Below, one piece after another: positions 52,680 to 61,931 of a stretch of DNA of 64,000 nucleotides (position 1 is its first letter; each line of letters begins with the position of its first letter). Below the pieces are notes generated by a model. The model saw nothing but the letters and a program-made list of their open reading frames with translations, did no database searches and was not told where the DNA came from. The position numbers were made by a program, and so were the translations under genes. This DNA comes from Phycicoccus sp. HDW14 (GTDB lineage: Bacteria > Actinomycetota > Actinomycetes > Actinomycetales > Dermatophilaceae): contig NZ_CP049935.1 in the NCBI RefSeq assembly GCF_011383005.1, positions 1,054,001 through 1,118,000 on the forward strand, given 5' to 3'.

Positions 52680-54053
52680 TCAGTTCGTCGGCCAGGACTT
52701 CTCGATGTTGTCGAGGGTGGTCTTGTCGTCCTGACCCTTGATCCAGTTGGTCATCTCCGACCAGAAGGTGCCCGCACCGACGGCGCTCGGCATCATGTCC
52801 GAGCCGTCGAACCGGAAGACCGCCGCCGGGTCGGCGAGGATCTTCGCCGACTGCTGGTCGATCGGGGAGACGAGGTTGTTCGGGTCCAGCCCCTTGTTGG
52901 CGCTGACCCAGCCGCCACCGGTCGTGGCCTTGGCCTTGGCGTTGGCCCAGTCCGGGGACGCGAGGAACGCGGCGAAGGCCTTGACCTCGGGGGCGTCACG
53001 GAAGGTGGTCACGAACTCGCCACCGCCGAGGACCGGCTTGGTGGAGGTGTCGACGCTCGGCAGGTAGAAGGCCCACACGTCGCCGTCCTCGGCCACCTTG
53101 GTCCCCTCGGGCCAGTTCGAGGCGTAGAACGAGGCCTGGCGGTGCATGTAGCACTTGCCCTTGAGGATCGGCTGGCCGCCGTCCTGGAAGGTCGTCGAGG
53201 CGATCGTCGACGGGGCGCCAAAGCCACCGTTGGTGTACTTGGCGTCCTTGAGGATGGCGCCGACCTTCGAGAGGGCGTCGGCGACCTTGGCGTCGTTGAA
53301 CGGGATCTTGTGCGCGACCCACTGGTCGTAGGTGTCGGCGCCGGCCGTGCGCAGGAGCACGTCCTCGACCCAGTCCGTGCCCGGCCAGCCGGTGGCCGTG
53401 CCCGAGCCGAACCCGGCGCACCACGGCTTGGCGGCCGGGTCGTCGGCGGCGATCTTCGCCGTGAGCGTCATCAGCTCGTCCCACGTGGTGGGAACCTTGT
53501 AGCCCTTGTCCGCGAACGCCTTCGGGGAGTACCAGACGTAGGACTTGACGTTCGCGCCGAGCGGGGCGGCGTAGAGCGTGCCGTCGACGGAGCCGTACTT
53601 GCGCCACGACTCGCCGAAGTACTGGTCGACCTCCTTGCCGACGGTCTCGGTGGCGGGGATCGCCTTGCCGGTGTCGACCATCGTCTGGAGGAGGCCCGGC
53701 TGGGGGATGAAGGCGACGTCCGGCAGGTTGCCGCTCTGGGCGCGCTGCGGGAGGTTCTTCTCGAAGTCCTTGTCGCCTTCGTACTTGATGGTGACGCCGG
53801 TGCAGTCCTCGAACGCCTTGTACGACGCCTTGTGCGAGGCGTCCTCGGGGGTGACGATCGAGGTGTAGATGCTCACCGACTTGCCCGTGAGCTCGGACTT
53901 GAGGTCACACCACTTGCTGTAGTCCTTGGTGTCGGCAGCAGTGCCGTCGCTGCCGTCGCCGGAGTCCGAACCGGAGCCGCACGCCGCGGTCACGAGCGAC
54001 ATGGCGGCGATGCCGACGAAGGCCGCCGCCTTGCGCTTCGAGTTGAGGGCCAT
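52680..54053 (-). CDS. Sugar ABC transporter substrate-binding lipoprotein
   Basis: 457 residues. The signal peptide ends in a lipobox (SLVTAAC), followed by a Gly/Ser/Asp linker. The mature protein is a type-1 oligosaccharide-binding fold: VSIYTSIVTPEDASHKASYKAF, LPDVAFIPQPGLLQTMVD, YAAPLGANVKSYVWYSPKAF and AGFGSGTATGWPGTDWVEDV. Overall it resembles AglE-type alpha-glucoside binders (inferred). It is the first gene of the operon, behind a promoter with a LacI operator. Confidence 0.92.
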   Translation of the reverse strand: MALNSKRKAAAFVGIAAMSLVTAACGSGSDSGDGSDGTAADTKDYSKWCDLKSELTGKSVSIYTSIVTPEDASHKASYKAFEDCTGVTIKYEGDKDFEKNLPQRAQSGNLPDVAFIPQPGLLQTMVDTGKAIPATETVGKEVDQYFGESWRKYGSVDGTLYAAPLGANVKSYVWYSPKAFADKGYKVPTTWDELMTLTAKIAADDPAAKPWCAGFGSGTATGWPGTDWVEDVLLRTAGADTYDQWVAHKIPFNDAKVADALSKVGAILKDAKYTNGGFGAPSTIASTTFQDGGQPILKGKCYMHRQASFYASNWPEGTKVAEDGDVWAFYLPSVDTSTKPVLGGGEFVTTFRDAPEVKAFAAFLASPDWANAKAKATTGGGWVSANKGLDPNNLVSPIDQQSAKILADPAAVFRFDGSDMMPSAVGAGTFWSEMTNWIKGQDDKTTLDNIEKSWPTN

Positions 54054-54120
54054 TGCCCGCCTCGCTTTCACTGGGTCGCGCCGAGACGGGATGCCTCGGC
54101 GGTGAGGGGAACCGGACCAA

Positions 54121-54149
54121 AGGTAAAAGCGTTTACACACCCGGGTCAA
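54121..54149 (-). promoter_or_regulatory. Promoter of the sugar ABC operon
   Basis: On the minus strand, -35 TTGACC (54144-54149) and -10 TTACCT (54121-54126) are separated by 17 bp. The -10 ends 67 nt before ATG 54053. This is the best sigma-70-type promoter in the window. Confidence 0.65.
54123..54136. promoter_or_regulatory. LacI-family operator
   Basis: GTAAAAGCGTTTAC has GTAAA/TTTAC arms around a central AGCG, the usual LacI/GalR operator form. It covers the -10 box and part of the spacer of the binding-protein promoter, so bound repressor would block RNA polymerase. The likely binder is the LacI protein at the end of the same operon. Confidence 0.75.
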
Positions 54150-54168
54150 CGGACGGCCGAGCGTGGGG

Positions 54169-54186
54169 CGTAACGATTCCGTAACG
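54169..54186. promoter_or_regulatory. Phased direct repeats upstream of the sugar operon promoter
   Basis: CGTAACG occurs at 54169 and 54180, an 11-bp period. On the promoter strand this reads GTTAC-N6-GTTAC, 20 bp upstream of the -35. OmpR/PhoB-type activators (GlnR, PhoP, MtrA) bind 11-bp-phased direct repeats, so this is a candidate activator site. Confidence 0.45.
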
Positions 54187-54227
54187 CGGACGTCGGCAAC
54201 CGGATCTCGGACGGACAGCGCGACGCG

Positions 54228-54252
54228 GACCCTCCTCGTGGGGAGGGTGTCC
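54228..54252 (-). terminator. Hairpin downstream of parC
   Basis: ACCCTCC (54229-54235) pairs with GGAGGGT (54242-54248) around a 6-nt loop, and the stem can extend past a small bulge (GGAC/GTCC). It lies 10 nt beyond the parC stop in the direction of parC transcription. No T tract. Confidence 0.45.
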
Positions 54253-54261
54253 CGCGCGCGG

Positions 54262-56702
54262 TCAGCGGACGGGTGACCCGATGCCGGCGATGACCGCCGG
54301 GTACGCGACGCCCGAGCCGTCGCGCCGGCCGACGGCCTCCGGCAGCTCGAGGGCGACGCCGCCGGCCCCGGACGCGCGGGCCGGGAGGGCGCCCACCCAC
54401 GCGAGGACGAGGGCATCCTCGCCGCGCAGGAACCGGTGTGCCCGAACGCCTCCCGTGCCGCGACCCTTCGCCGGGTACTCCGTGAACGGGGTGACCTTGA
54501 GCGACCCGGGCTGGGTGCCGGGAAGGGCGTCCGAGGACCCGGAGGAGGTGACGACGACGTTCTGGGAGGAGGGGTCGACCGCGCCGAAGAAGACGACGGA
54601 GGCCCCGGGGGAGAGCCGGATCCCGGCCATGCCGCCGGCGGCCCGCCCCTGGGGTCGCACGGCCGAGGCCGGGAAGCGGAGCAGCTGGGCGTCGCTCGTG
54701 ACGAACACGAGGTCGGCGTCGCCGTCGCGCAGCGGTACGGCGCCCACGACGCTGTCGCCGTCGCGCAGCGAGATGGCCTCCCAGTCGGGGCGGCCGGGGT
54801 AGTCGGTCGTGACCCGCTTGACGACGCCCTGCGCCGTGCCGAGCGCGACACCCGGGGCGTCGGCGTCGAGCGGCACGATGGTCAGCGGCTCCTCGCCGCG
54901 CGGCAGGTCGACGTAGACCGCCAGCGGCGCACCGCCCGACAGGCTCGGCGCGCCACCGAGCGGCGGCAGGGCGGGCAGCTCGAGGGCGGACATCCGGATC
55001 ATCCGACCTCGCGAGGTGACGAGGGCGAACTCGCCTCTCGCCGTGGTGCGCACGGCCCCGACGACGGCGTCGTGCTTGGCGCGCGGGCCCTCGGCGGGCA
55101 CCGGCTCGGCGTCGGAGGTGCGGGCCAGCAGGCCCGTGGACGACAGCAGGACCCAGCACGGGTCGTCGGCGACCTCGAGCGGTGTGGCCTGCGTGGCGGG
55201 CGTGCCGGCCGACTCCAGCAACACCGTGCGGCGCGGCGTGCCGTGGGCCTTGGCGACGTCGGCGAGCTCGCCGGAGACGGTGCGGCGCAACAGCTTCTCG
55301 TCGGCGAGGATGGCCTCGAGCTCCTCGATGAGCCGCTGCAGCTCGTCGCGCTCGGCCTCGAGCTCGATGCGCGAGAACTTCGTCAGCCGGCGCAGCTGGA
55401 GCTCGAGGATGTACTCGGCCTGGGCGTCGGAGAGGTCGAAGACGTCGATGAGCCGGGCCTTGGCGGTGGCGGCGTCGTCGCTGGCCCGGATGAGCTGGAT
55501 GACCTCGTCGATGTCGACGATCGCGATGAGCAGGCCCTCGACGAGGTGGAGGCGGTCCTTGCGCTTCCCGAGCCGGTGCTCGGTGCGGCGGCGGACGACG
55601 TCGATGCGGAAGTCGACGTAGGTGCGCAGCAGGTCCTTGAGGCCGAGGGTCTGCGGCTGGCCGTCGACGAGGGCGACGTTGTTGATGCCGAAGGAGTCCT
55701 CCATCGGCGTGTGCTTGTAGAGCGCCTCGAGGACGGCGTCGGGGTTGAAGCCGTTCTTGACCTCGAAAACCAGGCGCAGGCCGTTCTTGCGGTCGGTGAG
55801 GTCCTTGACGTCGCTGATGCCCTGGAGCTTCTTGGACTGCACGAGCACCTTGACGCGCTCGATGACCTTCTCGGGACCGATGAGGTACGGCAGCTCCGTG
55901 ACGACGATGCCCATCCGGCGCGGCGTCAGCTTCTCGACCCGGGCGGTGGCCCGGGTGAGGAACTTGCCGCGCCCGGTGAGGTAGGCGTCGCGGACGCCGT
56001 CGAGCCCGATGATGCGGCCGCCGCCGGGCAGGTCGGGGCCGGGCACGAACTTCATGAGGTCGTCGAGCGAGCAGTCGGGGTGGTCGATGAGGTGGCGCGC
56101 GGCGCCGATGACCTCGACGAGGTTGTGGGGCGCCATGTTCGTCGCCATGCCGACCGCGATGCCGCTGGTGCCGTTGACGAGCAGGTTGGGGAAGGCGGCC
56201 GGCATCACCCCGGGCTGGGTCATCGAGTCGTCGTAGTTCGGGACGAAGTCGACGGTGTCCTCGTCGAGGCCGGTGACCATGAGCAGGGCGGCGGGGGCCA
56301 TCCGGGCCTCGGTGTACCGGGAGGCGGCCGGGCCGTCGTCGAGGGAGCCGAAGTTGCCGTGGCCGTCGACGAGGGGCAGGCGCATCGTCCACGGCTGGGC
56401 CAGGCGCACGAGGGCGTCGTAGATCGCCTGGTCGCCGTGCGGGTGGTACTTGCCCATGACCTCGCCGACGACGCGCGAGGACTTGACGTGCGGGCGGTCC
56501 GGGCGCAGCCCGAGCTCGGACATCCCGTAGAGGATGCGGCGCTGCACCGGCTTGAGGCCGTCGCGTGCGTCGGGCAGGGCCCGGCTGTAGATGACGCTGT
56601 AGGAGTACTCGAGGAACGCCGAGCGCATCTCCTCCTCGACGTCGATGTCGACGACCCGTCCGAGGTCGTCCTCGGGGGCGGAGGGCTCGTGCGCTTGGCC
56701 AT
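54262..56702 (-). CDS. parC: ParC, type IIA topoisomerase (Topo IV-like) subunit A (one frameshift as read)
   Basis: About 813 residues after repair. The breakage-reunion domain has [41 protein letters not shown], and the active-site Tyr in [10 protein letters not shown] (about Tyr130). A coiled-coil dimer arm and C-terminal beta-pinwheel follow; I see no intact GyrA box (QRRGGKG), supporting Topo IV. The frame breaks at the GGGGG run 56674-56678; one added base joins [15 protein letters not shown] to [14 protein letters not shown]. Without repair the gene would start at the internal ATG 56628. It works with ParE at 45878. Confidence 0.92.
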
Positions 56703-56792
56703 GGGGTGGGGACTACCTCGGGTCGGCGGGAGCCGCGGACGCGATCGCGGCAGGAATCGGCACCATCCTCACAAACGCCGGCCGCGGGTCCG

Positions 56793-57398
56793 TCACGACA
56801 CTCCGAACCGGCCGAGGTGGAGCACCTCGTCGAGCGGACGGCGGCGCCGGGTGCGGCTCGACCCGGACACCCGCGCGGCCTCGGTGCCGAGGGCCACGAC
56901 GCCGACGACCCGCCGCCCGGCCGGCGCGCCGAAGGCCTCGAGGACGGCGGCGTGCCGGGGCCCGGGGACCCCGAAGAAGAGGGCGCCGAGGCCGCGGTCC
57001 TCGGCACCGAGCAGCACGAGCATCGCGGCCATCGCCGTGTCGGTGTCCCAGTAGGGGATCGGCCACCGGTCCGGGGAGCGGTCGGTCCAGCCCTTGTCGG
57101 GCTCGGCGTAGCGGTCGAGGTAGGCACCGGGGTCGGAGAGGAAGACGACGAGGGCGGGGGCGGCCGAGACGCCCCGCAGCCAGGCGTCGGTGCGCCCGGG
57201 CTCGCTCGCTGCCGCCCAGAACCGGTCGCGGTCGGCCGGGGCGAGGAGCGCGACGAGGTCGAAGCCCTGGGTGAAGCCGGCGCTCGGAGCCCGTACGGCG
57301 AGGGCCGCGAGCTCGCGGACGACCTCCTCGGGAACCGGGACGTCGGGGTCGAACCGCCGCACCATCCGCCGCCGCCGGACCACCTCGCTGAGCTCCAC
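56793..57398 (-). CDS. Nitroreductase-family FMN oxidoreductase
   Basis: 201 residues. The N-terminal FMN phosphate motif is VVRRRRMVRRFDPD, followed by ALAVRAPSAGFTQGFDLVAL; GLGALFFGVPGPRH and VVGVVALGTEA match later blocks. These flavoproteins reduce nitro groups, quinones or unsaturated compounds; the substrate is unknown. GTG 57398 is the family-consistent start, though its ribosome site is poor; the frame is open 61 codons upstream only as noise. Confidence 0.88.
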   Translation of the reverse strand: MELSEVVRRRRMVRRFDPDVPVPEEVVRELAALAVRAPSAGFTQGFDLVALLAPADRDRFWAAASEPGRTDAWLRGVSAAPALVVFLSDPGAYLDRYAEPDKGWTDRSPDRWPIPYWDTDTAMAAMLVLLGAEDRGLGALFFGVPGPRHAAVLEAFGAPAGRRVVGVVALGTEAARVSGSSRTRRRRPLDEVLHLGRFGVS

Positions 57399-57444
57399 GC
57401 CGCCCAGTGTGCCCCGACGCGGGGCACCCCTCGCGGGTGGCAGG

Positions 57445-60118
57445 ATGGGGCATGGCGGAGGCGACGCTCCCCCGGGATACCCCACCTCCTGGGAAGCCGA
57501 CGTCGTGCTGCGTGACGGCACCGTCGCCAGCCTGCGGCCCATCCGCCCCGACGACGGCGACGCGCTGCAGCGCTTCCACAACGCCCAGTCCGACGAGTCG
57601 ATCTACCTGCGCTTCTTCGCGCCCCTGCGCCGGCTCTCCGACGCCGACGTCCTGCGCTTCACGCACGTCGACTACGTCGACCGGGTGGCCCTCGTCGTGA
57701 CGATGCGCGACGAGATCATCGGGGTGGGGCGCTTCGACCGGCTCGACGGGCGCAGCGCCGAGGTCGCGTTCAACATCAGCGACCACTACCAGGGCAAGGG
57801 CATCGGCTCGGTGCTGCTCGAGCACCTCGCGGCCATCGCCCGCGACCTCGGCATCGCCCGGTTCACCGCCGAGGTGCTGCCGCAGAACCGCAAGATGCTC
57901 GCCGTCTTCTCCGACGCCGGCTACGAGGTGGCCCGGCGCATCGAGGACGGCGTCGTCGAGGTCGGGTTCGACATCGAGCCCACCGACCGCTCGCGCGCCG
58001 TCGAGATGAGCCGCGAGCACCGCGCCGAGGCCCAGAGCCTGCGGGCCCTGCTGACGCCGCGGACCATCGCCGTCGTCGGGGCCAGCCGGCGCACCGACAC
58101 CTTCGGCGGCCAGCTGCTCGACCGGCTGCTGGAGAGCCGGTTCGCCGGACGGGTCGTGCCGGTCAACCCGCACGTCAAGAAGCTGCGCCGGCTCACCTGC
58201 TACCCGACCGTCTCGGCCGTGCCGGGGACGGTCGACCTGGCCATCGTCGCGGTCCCCGCCCCGGCGGTCCTCGAGGTCGTCGACGAGTGCGCCGAGGCCG
58301 GTGTCAAGGCGCTGCTCGTCGTCTCGGCGGGGTTCGCCGAGGAGAGCCCGGGCGGGGCGGCCCTCCAGGTCGAGCTGGTCCGCCGGGCCCGCAGCGCCGG
58401 GATGCGGGTCATCGGCCCGAACTCGTTCGGCATCATCAACAACGACCCCGACGTGCGGCTCAACGCGACCCTGGCACCGACCCTGCCGCCGCCCGGGCAC
58501 CTCGGCCTCTTTGCCCAGTCCGGGGCGCTCGGCATCGCCGTCCTGGCCTCGGCCGCCCGCCGCAACCTCGGCATCTCGACCTTCGGGTCGGCCGGCAACC
58601 GGGCCGACGTGTCCGGCAACGACTTCATGCAGTACTGGATCGACGACGAGGCCACCGAGGCCGTCGGGCTCTACCTCGAGTCGATGGGCAACCCGCGCAA
58701 GTTCTCGCGCATCGCCCGCAAGCTGGCCCTCATCAAGCCGGTCATCGTCGTCAAGTCCGGGGTGTCGCGCTTCGGCGTGCCACCCGGGCACACGGTGCGC
58801 GAGACCAAGGCTCGGCCCGAGGTCTTCTCGGCGATGCTCAAGCAGGCCGGTGTCATCCGGGTCGAGAACGTCCACCAGCTCTTCGACATCGCCCAGCTCG
58901 TCGTGCACCAGCCCCTGCCCGCCGGCGACCGCGTGGCCATCGTCGGCAACTCCGCGGCGCTCGGCGCCCTGACCGCCGACGCCTGCACCAGCTGGAAGCT
59001 CACCGTGGCGCACGGGCCGGTCTGCCTGCCGAGCGAGGCATCGGCCGAGGACTTCCGGGCCGCCCTCGACCGGGCCTTCGAGGACCCCGGGGTCGACTCG
59101 GTCGTCACCTGCTTCATCCCCCCGCTGGCCACCGGCGACGAGCAGGTGGCCGCCGCCGTCCGCGACGCCTCGGCCGCGTCCGACAAGCCGTGCGTCGCCA
59201 CCTTCCTCGGCCTGCGCGGGGTCGACGACGGCCACAGCTCGGTCAAGGGCACCGGCGGGGGAGGCGTGCGGGCCATCCCCGTCTACGCGATGCCCGAGGA
59301 CGCCGTGCGGGCGCTGGCTGCGGCAACCCGCTACGGGCAGTGGCGTTCCCGCGACCAGGGCACACCCGTCGCGCCGGTCGGCATCAACCGTCGGATCGCC
59401 GAGGACGTCGTCGGCACGGTGCTGTCGGTCAGCCCCAGGGGCGCCGGCTCACCCACGACGAGGCGACCGCGCTGCTCGCGGCGTACGGCGTCGACGTCTG
59501 GGGCCAGCAGGAGGTCGAGACCGTCGAGGACGCCGTGGCCGCGGCCGACGGGCTCGGCTACCCGGTGGTGCTCAAGTCGGTCGCGCCGATGGTGCGTCAC
59601 CAGGGCGGCAGCGGCGGGGTCCGGGTGGACCTCGTCAACGCCCAGGAGGTGCGCACGGCGTGGGCCTCGCTCAGCGAGCGTCTCGCGCCCCTCCAGGCCG
59701 ACCGGTTCGTCGTGCAGAAGATGGCCTCGGAGGGCGTCGCGTGCGTCGTCACCTCCGACGAGGACCCGCTGTTCGGCCCGGTCATCGGCTTCTCGGTCGC
59801 CGGCCTGCCGACCGAGCTGCTCGACGACGTCGCGCACCGCATCCCCCGCTCACCGACGTCACCGTCTCCGAGCTGATCTCGTCGGTGAAGGCCGCGCCCG
59901 TCCTCCACGGGTACCGGGGCCAGACCCCGGTGCACCGGGCCGCGCTCGCCGACCTCATCGGCCGGGTCTCGGTGCTCGCCGACGACATGCCCGAGATCGC
60001 CTCCCTCGTGCTCAACCCGGTCAACGCCCACCCGGGCGGGGTCGAGGTGCTCGGGGCCGAGATCACCCTCGCGCCGGCGCCGCGGCGCATGGACCCCGGC
60101 CGTCGCTCGCTCACCTGA
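57445..60118 (+). CDS. GNAT acetyltransferase fused to an ADP-forming acyl-CoA ligase (two frameshifts as read)
   Basis: About 891 residues after repair. A GNAT domain comes first (~20-170; DHYQGKGIGSVLLEHLAAI is the acetyl-CoA loop). Then come the CoA-binding (TIAVVGASRRTDTFG) and ligase domains (GNSAALGALTADACTSW), and last an ATP-grasp domain (YPVVLKSVAPMVRHQGGSGGV). Frame breaks at CCCC 59433-59436 and CCCCC 59843-59847 are each repaired by one C. Related Pat proteins acetylate lysines, often on acetyl-CoA synthetase. ATG 57445 needs no repair; ATG 57452 with an added C at 57468-57472 gives a more natural N-terminus (MAEATLPPGYPTSWEADVV). Confidence 0.9.
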
Positions 60119-60163
60119 GGCGGCCCCGGCGCCGGGTGGCCGCGGGCGGTCGGCGCGGCGCGG

Positions 60164-60169
60164 CATGAT
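60164..60169 (+). promoter_or_regulatory. Candidate -10 box of a leaderless DUF5998 promoter
   Basis: CATGAT, 6 nt before ATG 60176, with no ribosome site between. A weaker match to TANNNT than the others. Confidence 0.3.
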
Positions 60170-60175
60170 GGGGCC

Positions 60176-60766
60176 ATGACCAGCGCGCACCACGCCCCCG
60201 TCCTGCCCGAGGACCTCGTCCTCTCGATCGAGCGCGCGGGCTACTACCCGGCGCTCGTGGTGGACGTCGTCGCGGCCGCGCTGTCGGGCGAGCGCATCGA
60301 GGGCCACCTCGTGCACCTCGAGACCACGTTCGACCGCGACGTCGTGCGCCGGCACATCACCGTCCTCGTCCTCACGCCCTCCCGCCTGCTCATCGCGCAC
60401 CTCGACGACCACGCCGACGAGCCGCCGGCGCCCCAGGACGTCGCCACGGCCACCACCGAGTCGATCCCGCTCGACGCGGTCAAGGGCGTCATGCTCACCC
60501 ACGTCGTCGAGAACCCCGAGAGCTACGTCCCGGGCAGCCTGGGCCGCGAGGTCACCCTCACGCTCGGCTGGGGCACGGTCGCGCGCGTCGACCTCGTGCC
60601 GGCCTCGTGCAGCGACCCCGACTGCGACGCCGACCACGGCTACGAGGGCACCATCACCGGCGACGACATCGCGCTGCGCATCTCCGCGGCCGCCGACGGC
60701 GACGACCGGCTCGCCGACGCCCTGTCGTTCGCGCGCGACCTGTCCTCCGCCATCGGCAAGGGCTGA
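60176..60766 (+). CDS. DUF5998-family protein
   Basis: 196 residues. The family pattern is DLVLSIERAGYYPALVVDVV at the N-terminus, HLVHLETTFDRDVVRRHITVL, then DAVKGVMLTHVVENPE and CSDPDCDADHGYEGTITGDD, with a CxxxxC-x4-H cluster that may bind metal. The end FARDLSSAIGKG is conserved-looking. Cytoplasmic, function unknown; commonly found beside the alkaline-phosphatase-like gene that follows here after 2 bp. Confidence 0.85.
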   Translation: MTSAHHAPVLPEDLVLSIERAGYYPALVVDVVAAALSGERIEGHLVHLETTFDRDVVRRHITVLVLTPSRLLIAHLDDHADEPPAPQDVATATTESIPLDAVKGVMLTHVVENPESYVPGSLGREVTLTLGWGTVARVDLVPASCSDPDCDADHGYEGTITGDDIALRISAAADGDDRLADALSFARDLSSAIGKG

Positions 60767-60768
60767 GG

Positions 60769-61920
60769 GTGCCCGCGCCGGTCGCGCCCGACCACGCGAC
60801 CGCGAGCCTGGCCGACGTCCTGCCGAGCGTCTGCGCCGGCCTCGGGGTGCCGTCGGTGGCCGGCGAGCCCACGTGGTCCGGACGGCTGGCGCTGCCGCCC
60901 GCCCGCCGCGCCGTCGTCGTCCTCGTCGACGGGCTCGGCGCCGACCAGCTGGCGCGTCGGCTCGGCCACGCGCCCTGGCTGCGCGCGCACGCCGCGGCCA
61001 CCCACCGGGTGCCGGTGGGCTTCCCGGCGACGACCGCCACCTCGATGGGCACCTTCGGCACGGGGACGCCGCCGGGGGAGCACGGGATGCTCGGCTACGA
61101 GGTCCTCGTGCCGGGCGAGGACCGTGTCTTCAACGAGCTGTCCTGGGAGGACGGCCCCGTCCCCGAGCGCTGGCAGCCCGGCCGCACCTGGTTCGAGCGG
61201 GCCGCCGCCGACGGGGTGGAGGTCGTGCGCATCGGCCCGGGGTTCTTCGACGGCTCGGGGCTGACCCGGGCCGCGCTGCGCGGCGGGCGCTTCACGGCCG
61301 CCGAGTCGCTCGCCGCCCGGGTCGACGCCGCGCTGCGGGCCGTCCGCTCCTCGCCGCGCTCGCTCGTCTACCTCTACTGGGGCGAGGTCGACAAGCTCGG
61401 CCACGTGCACGGCCCGGAGTCCTTCGAGTGGACCGCCGAGCTCGAGTCCCTCGACCGCGAGCTGTCGCGCCTGGCCGCCGGCCTGCCCGACGACACCTCG
61501 CTCACCGTCACGGCCGACCACGGGATGGTCGCCTGCCCGCTCGGCACCCGGGTCGACGTCGCGCACGAGCCCGCGCTGCTCGAGGGCGTGCACCTGCTCG
61601 GCGGCGAGCCGCGCGCCACCTACGTCTACTGCCGGCCGGGGGCCGCGGCCGACGTCGCCGCCGTCTGGTCGGCGCGGCTGGGCGAGCGGGCCTGGGTCCG
61701 CAGCCGCGAGGAGGCGGTCGCCGCCGGGTGGTTCGGACCCGTGGCGCCGGCGAACCTGGCCCGCATCGGCGACGTCGTCGTCGCCTCGGCCGACGACCTC
61801 GCCGTCGTCGACTCCTCCCGGATGCGCCCGCAGCTGCTGGCCCTGCTCGGGATGCACGGGTCGCTCACCGGCGAGGAGCTCGACGTGCCGGTGCTCCACG
61901 TGCCGGCCCGGGTCGCCTAG
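60769..61920 (+). CDS. Alkaline phosphatase / nucleotide pyrophosphatase family protein
   Basis: 383 residues of the alkaline phosphatase superfamily. The first metal Asp is in AVVVLVDGLGADQL; the nucleophile region FPATTATSMGTFGTG has the Thr used by NPP-type enzymes; YWGEVDKLGHVHGPES and VTADHGM supply the second metal site. It has no signal peptide. It likely cleaves a phosphodiester or phosphomonoester; substrate unknown. GTG 60769 is two bases after the DUF5998 stop. Confidence 0.88.
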   Translation: MPAPVAPDHATASLADVLPSVCAGLGVPSVAGEPTWSGRLALPPARRAVVVLVDGLGADQLARRLGHAPWLRAHAAATHRVPVGFPATTATSMGTFGTGTPPGEHGMLGYEVLVPGEDRVFNELSWEDGPVPERWQPGRTWFERAAADGVEVVRIGPGFFDGSGLTRAALRGGRFTAAESLAARVDAALRAVRSSPRSLVYLYWGEVDKLGHVHGPESFEWTAELESLDRELSRLAAGLPDDTSLTVTADHGMVACPLGTRVDVAHEPALLEGVHLLGGEPRATYVYCRPGAAADVAAVWSARLGERAWVRSREEAVAAGWFGPVAPANLARIGDVVVASADDLAVVDSSRMRPQLLALLGMHGSLTGEELDVPVLHVPARVA

Positions 61921-61923
61921 GGT
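61918..61923 (+). promoter_or_regulatory. -10 box of a possible leaderless thymidine kinase promoter
   Basis: TAGGGT overlaps the preceding stop codon (TAG) and lies 8 nt before GTG 61932. Confidence 0.35.
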
Positions 61924-61931
61924 GTTCGCCC

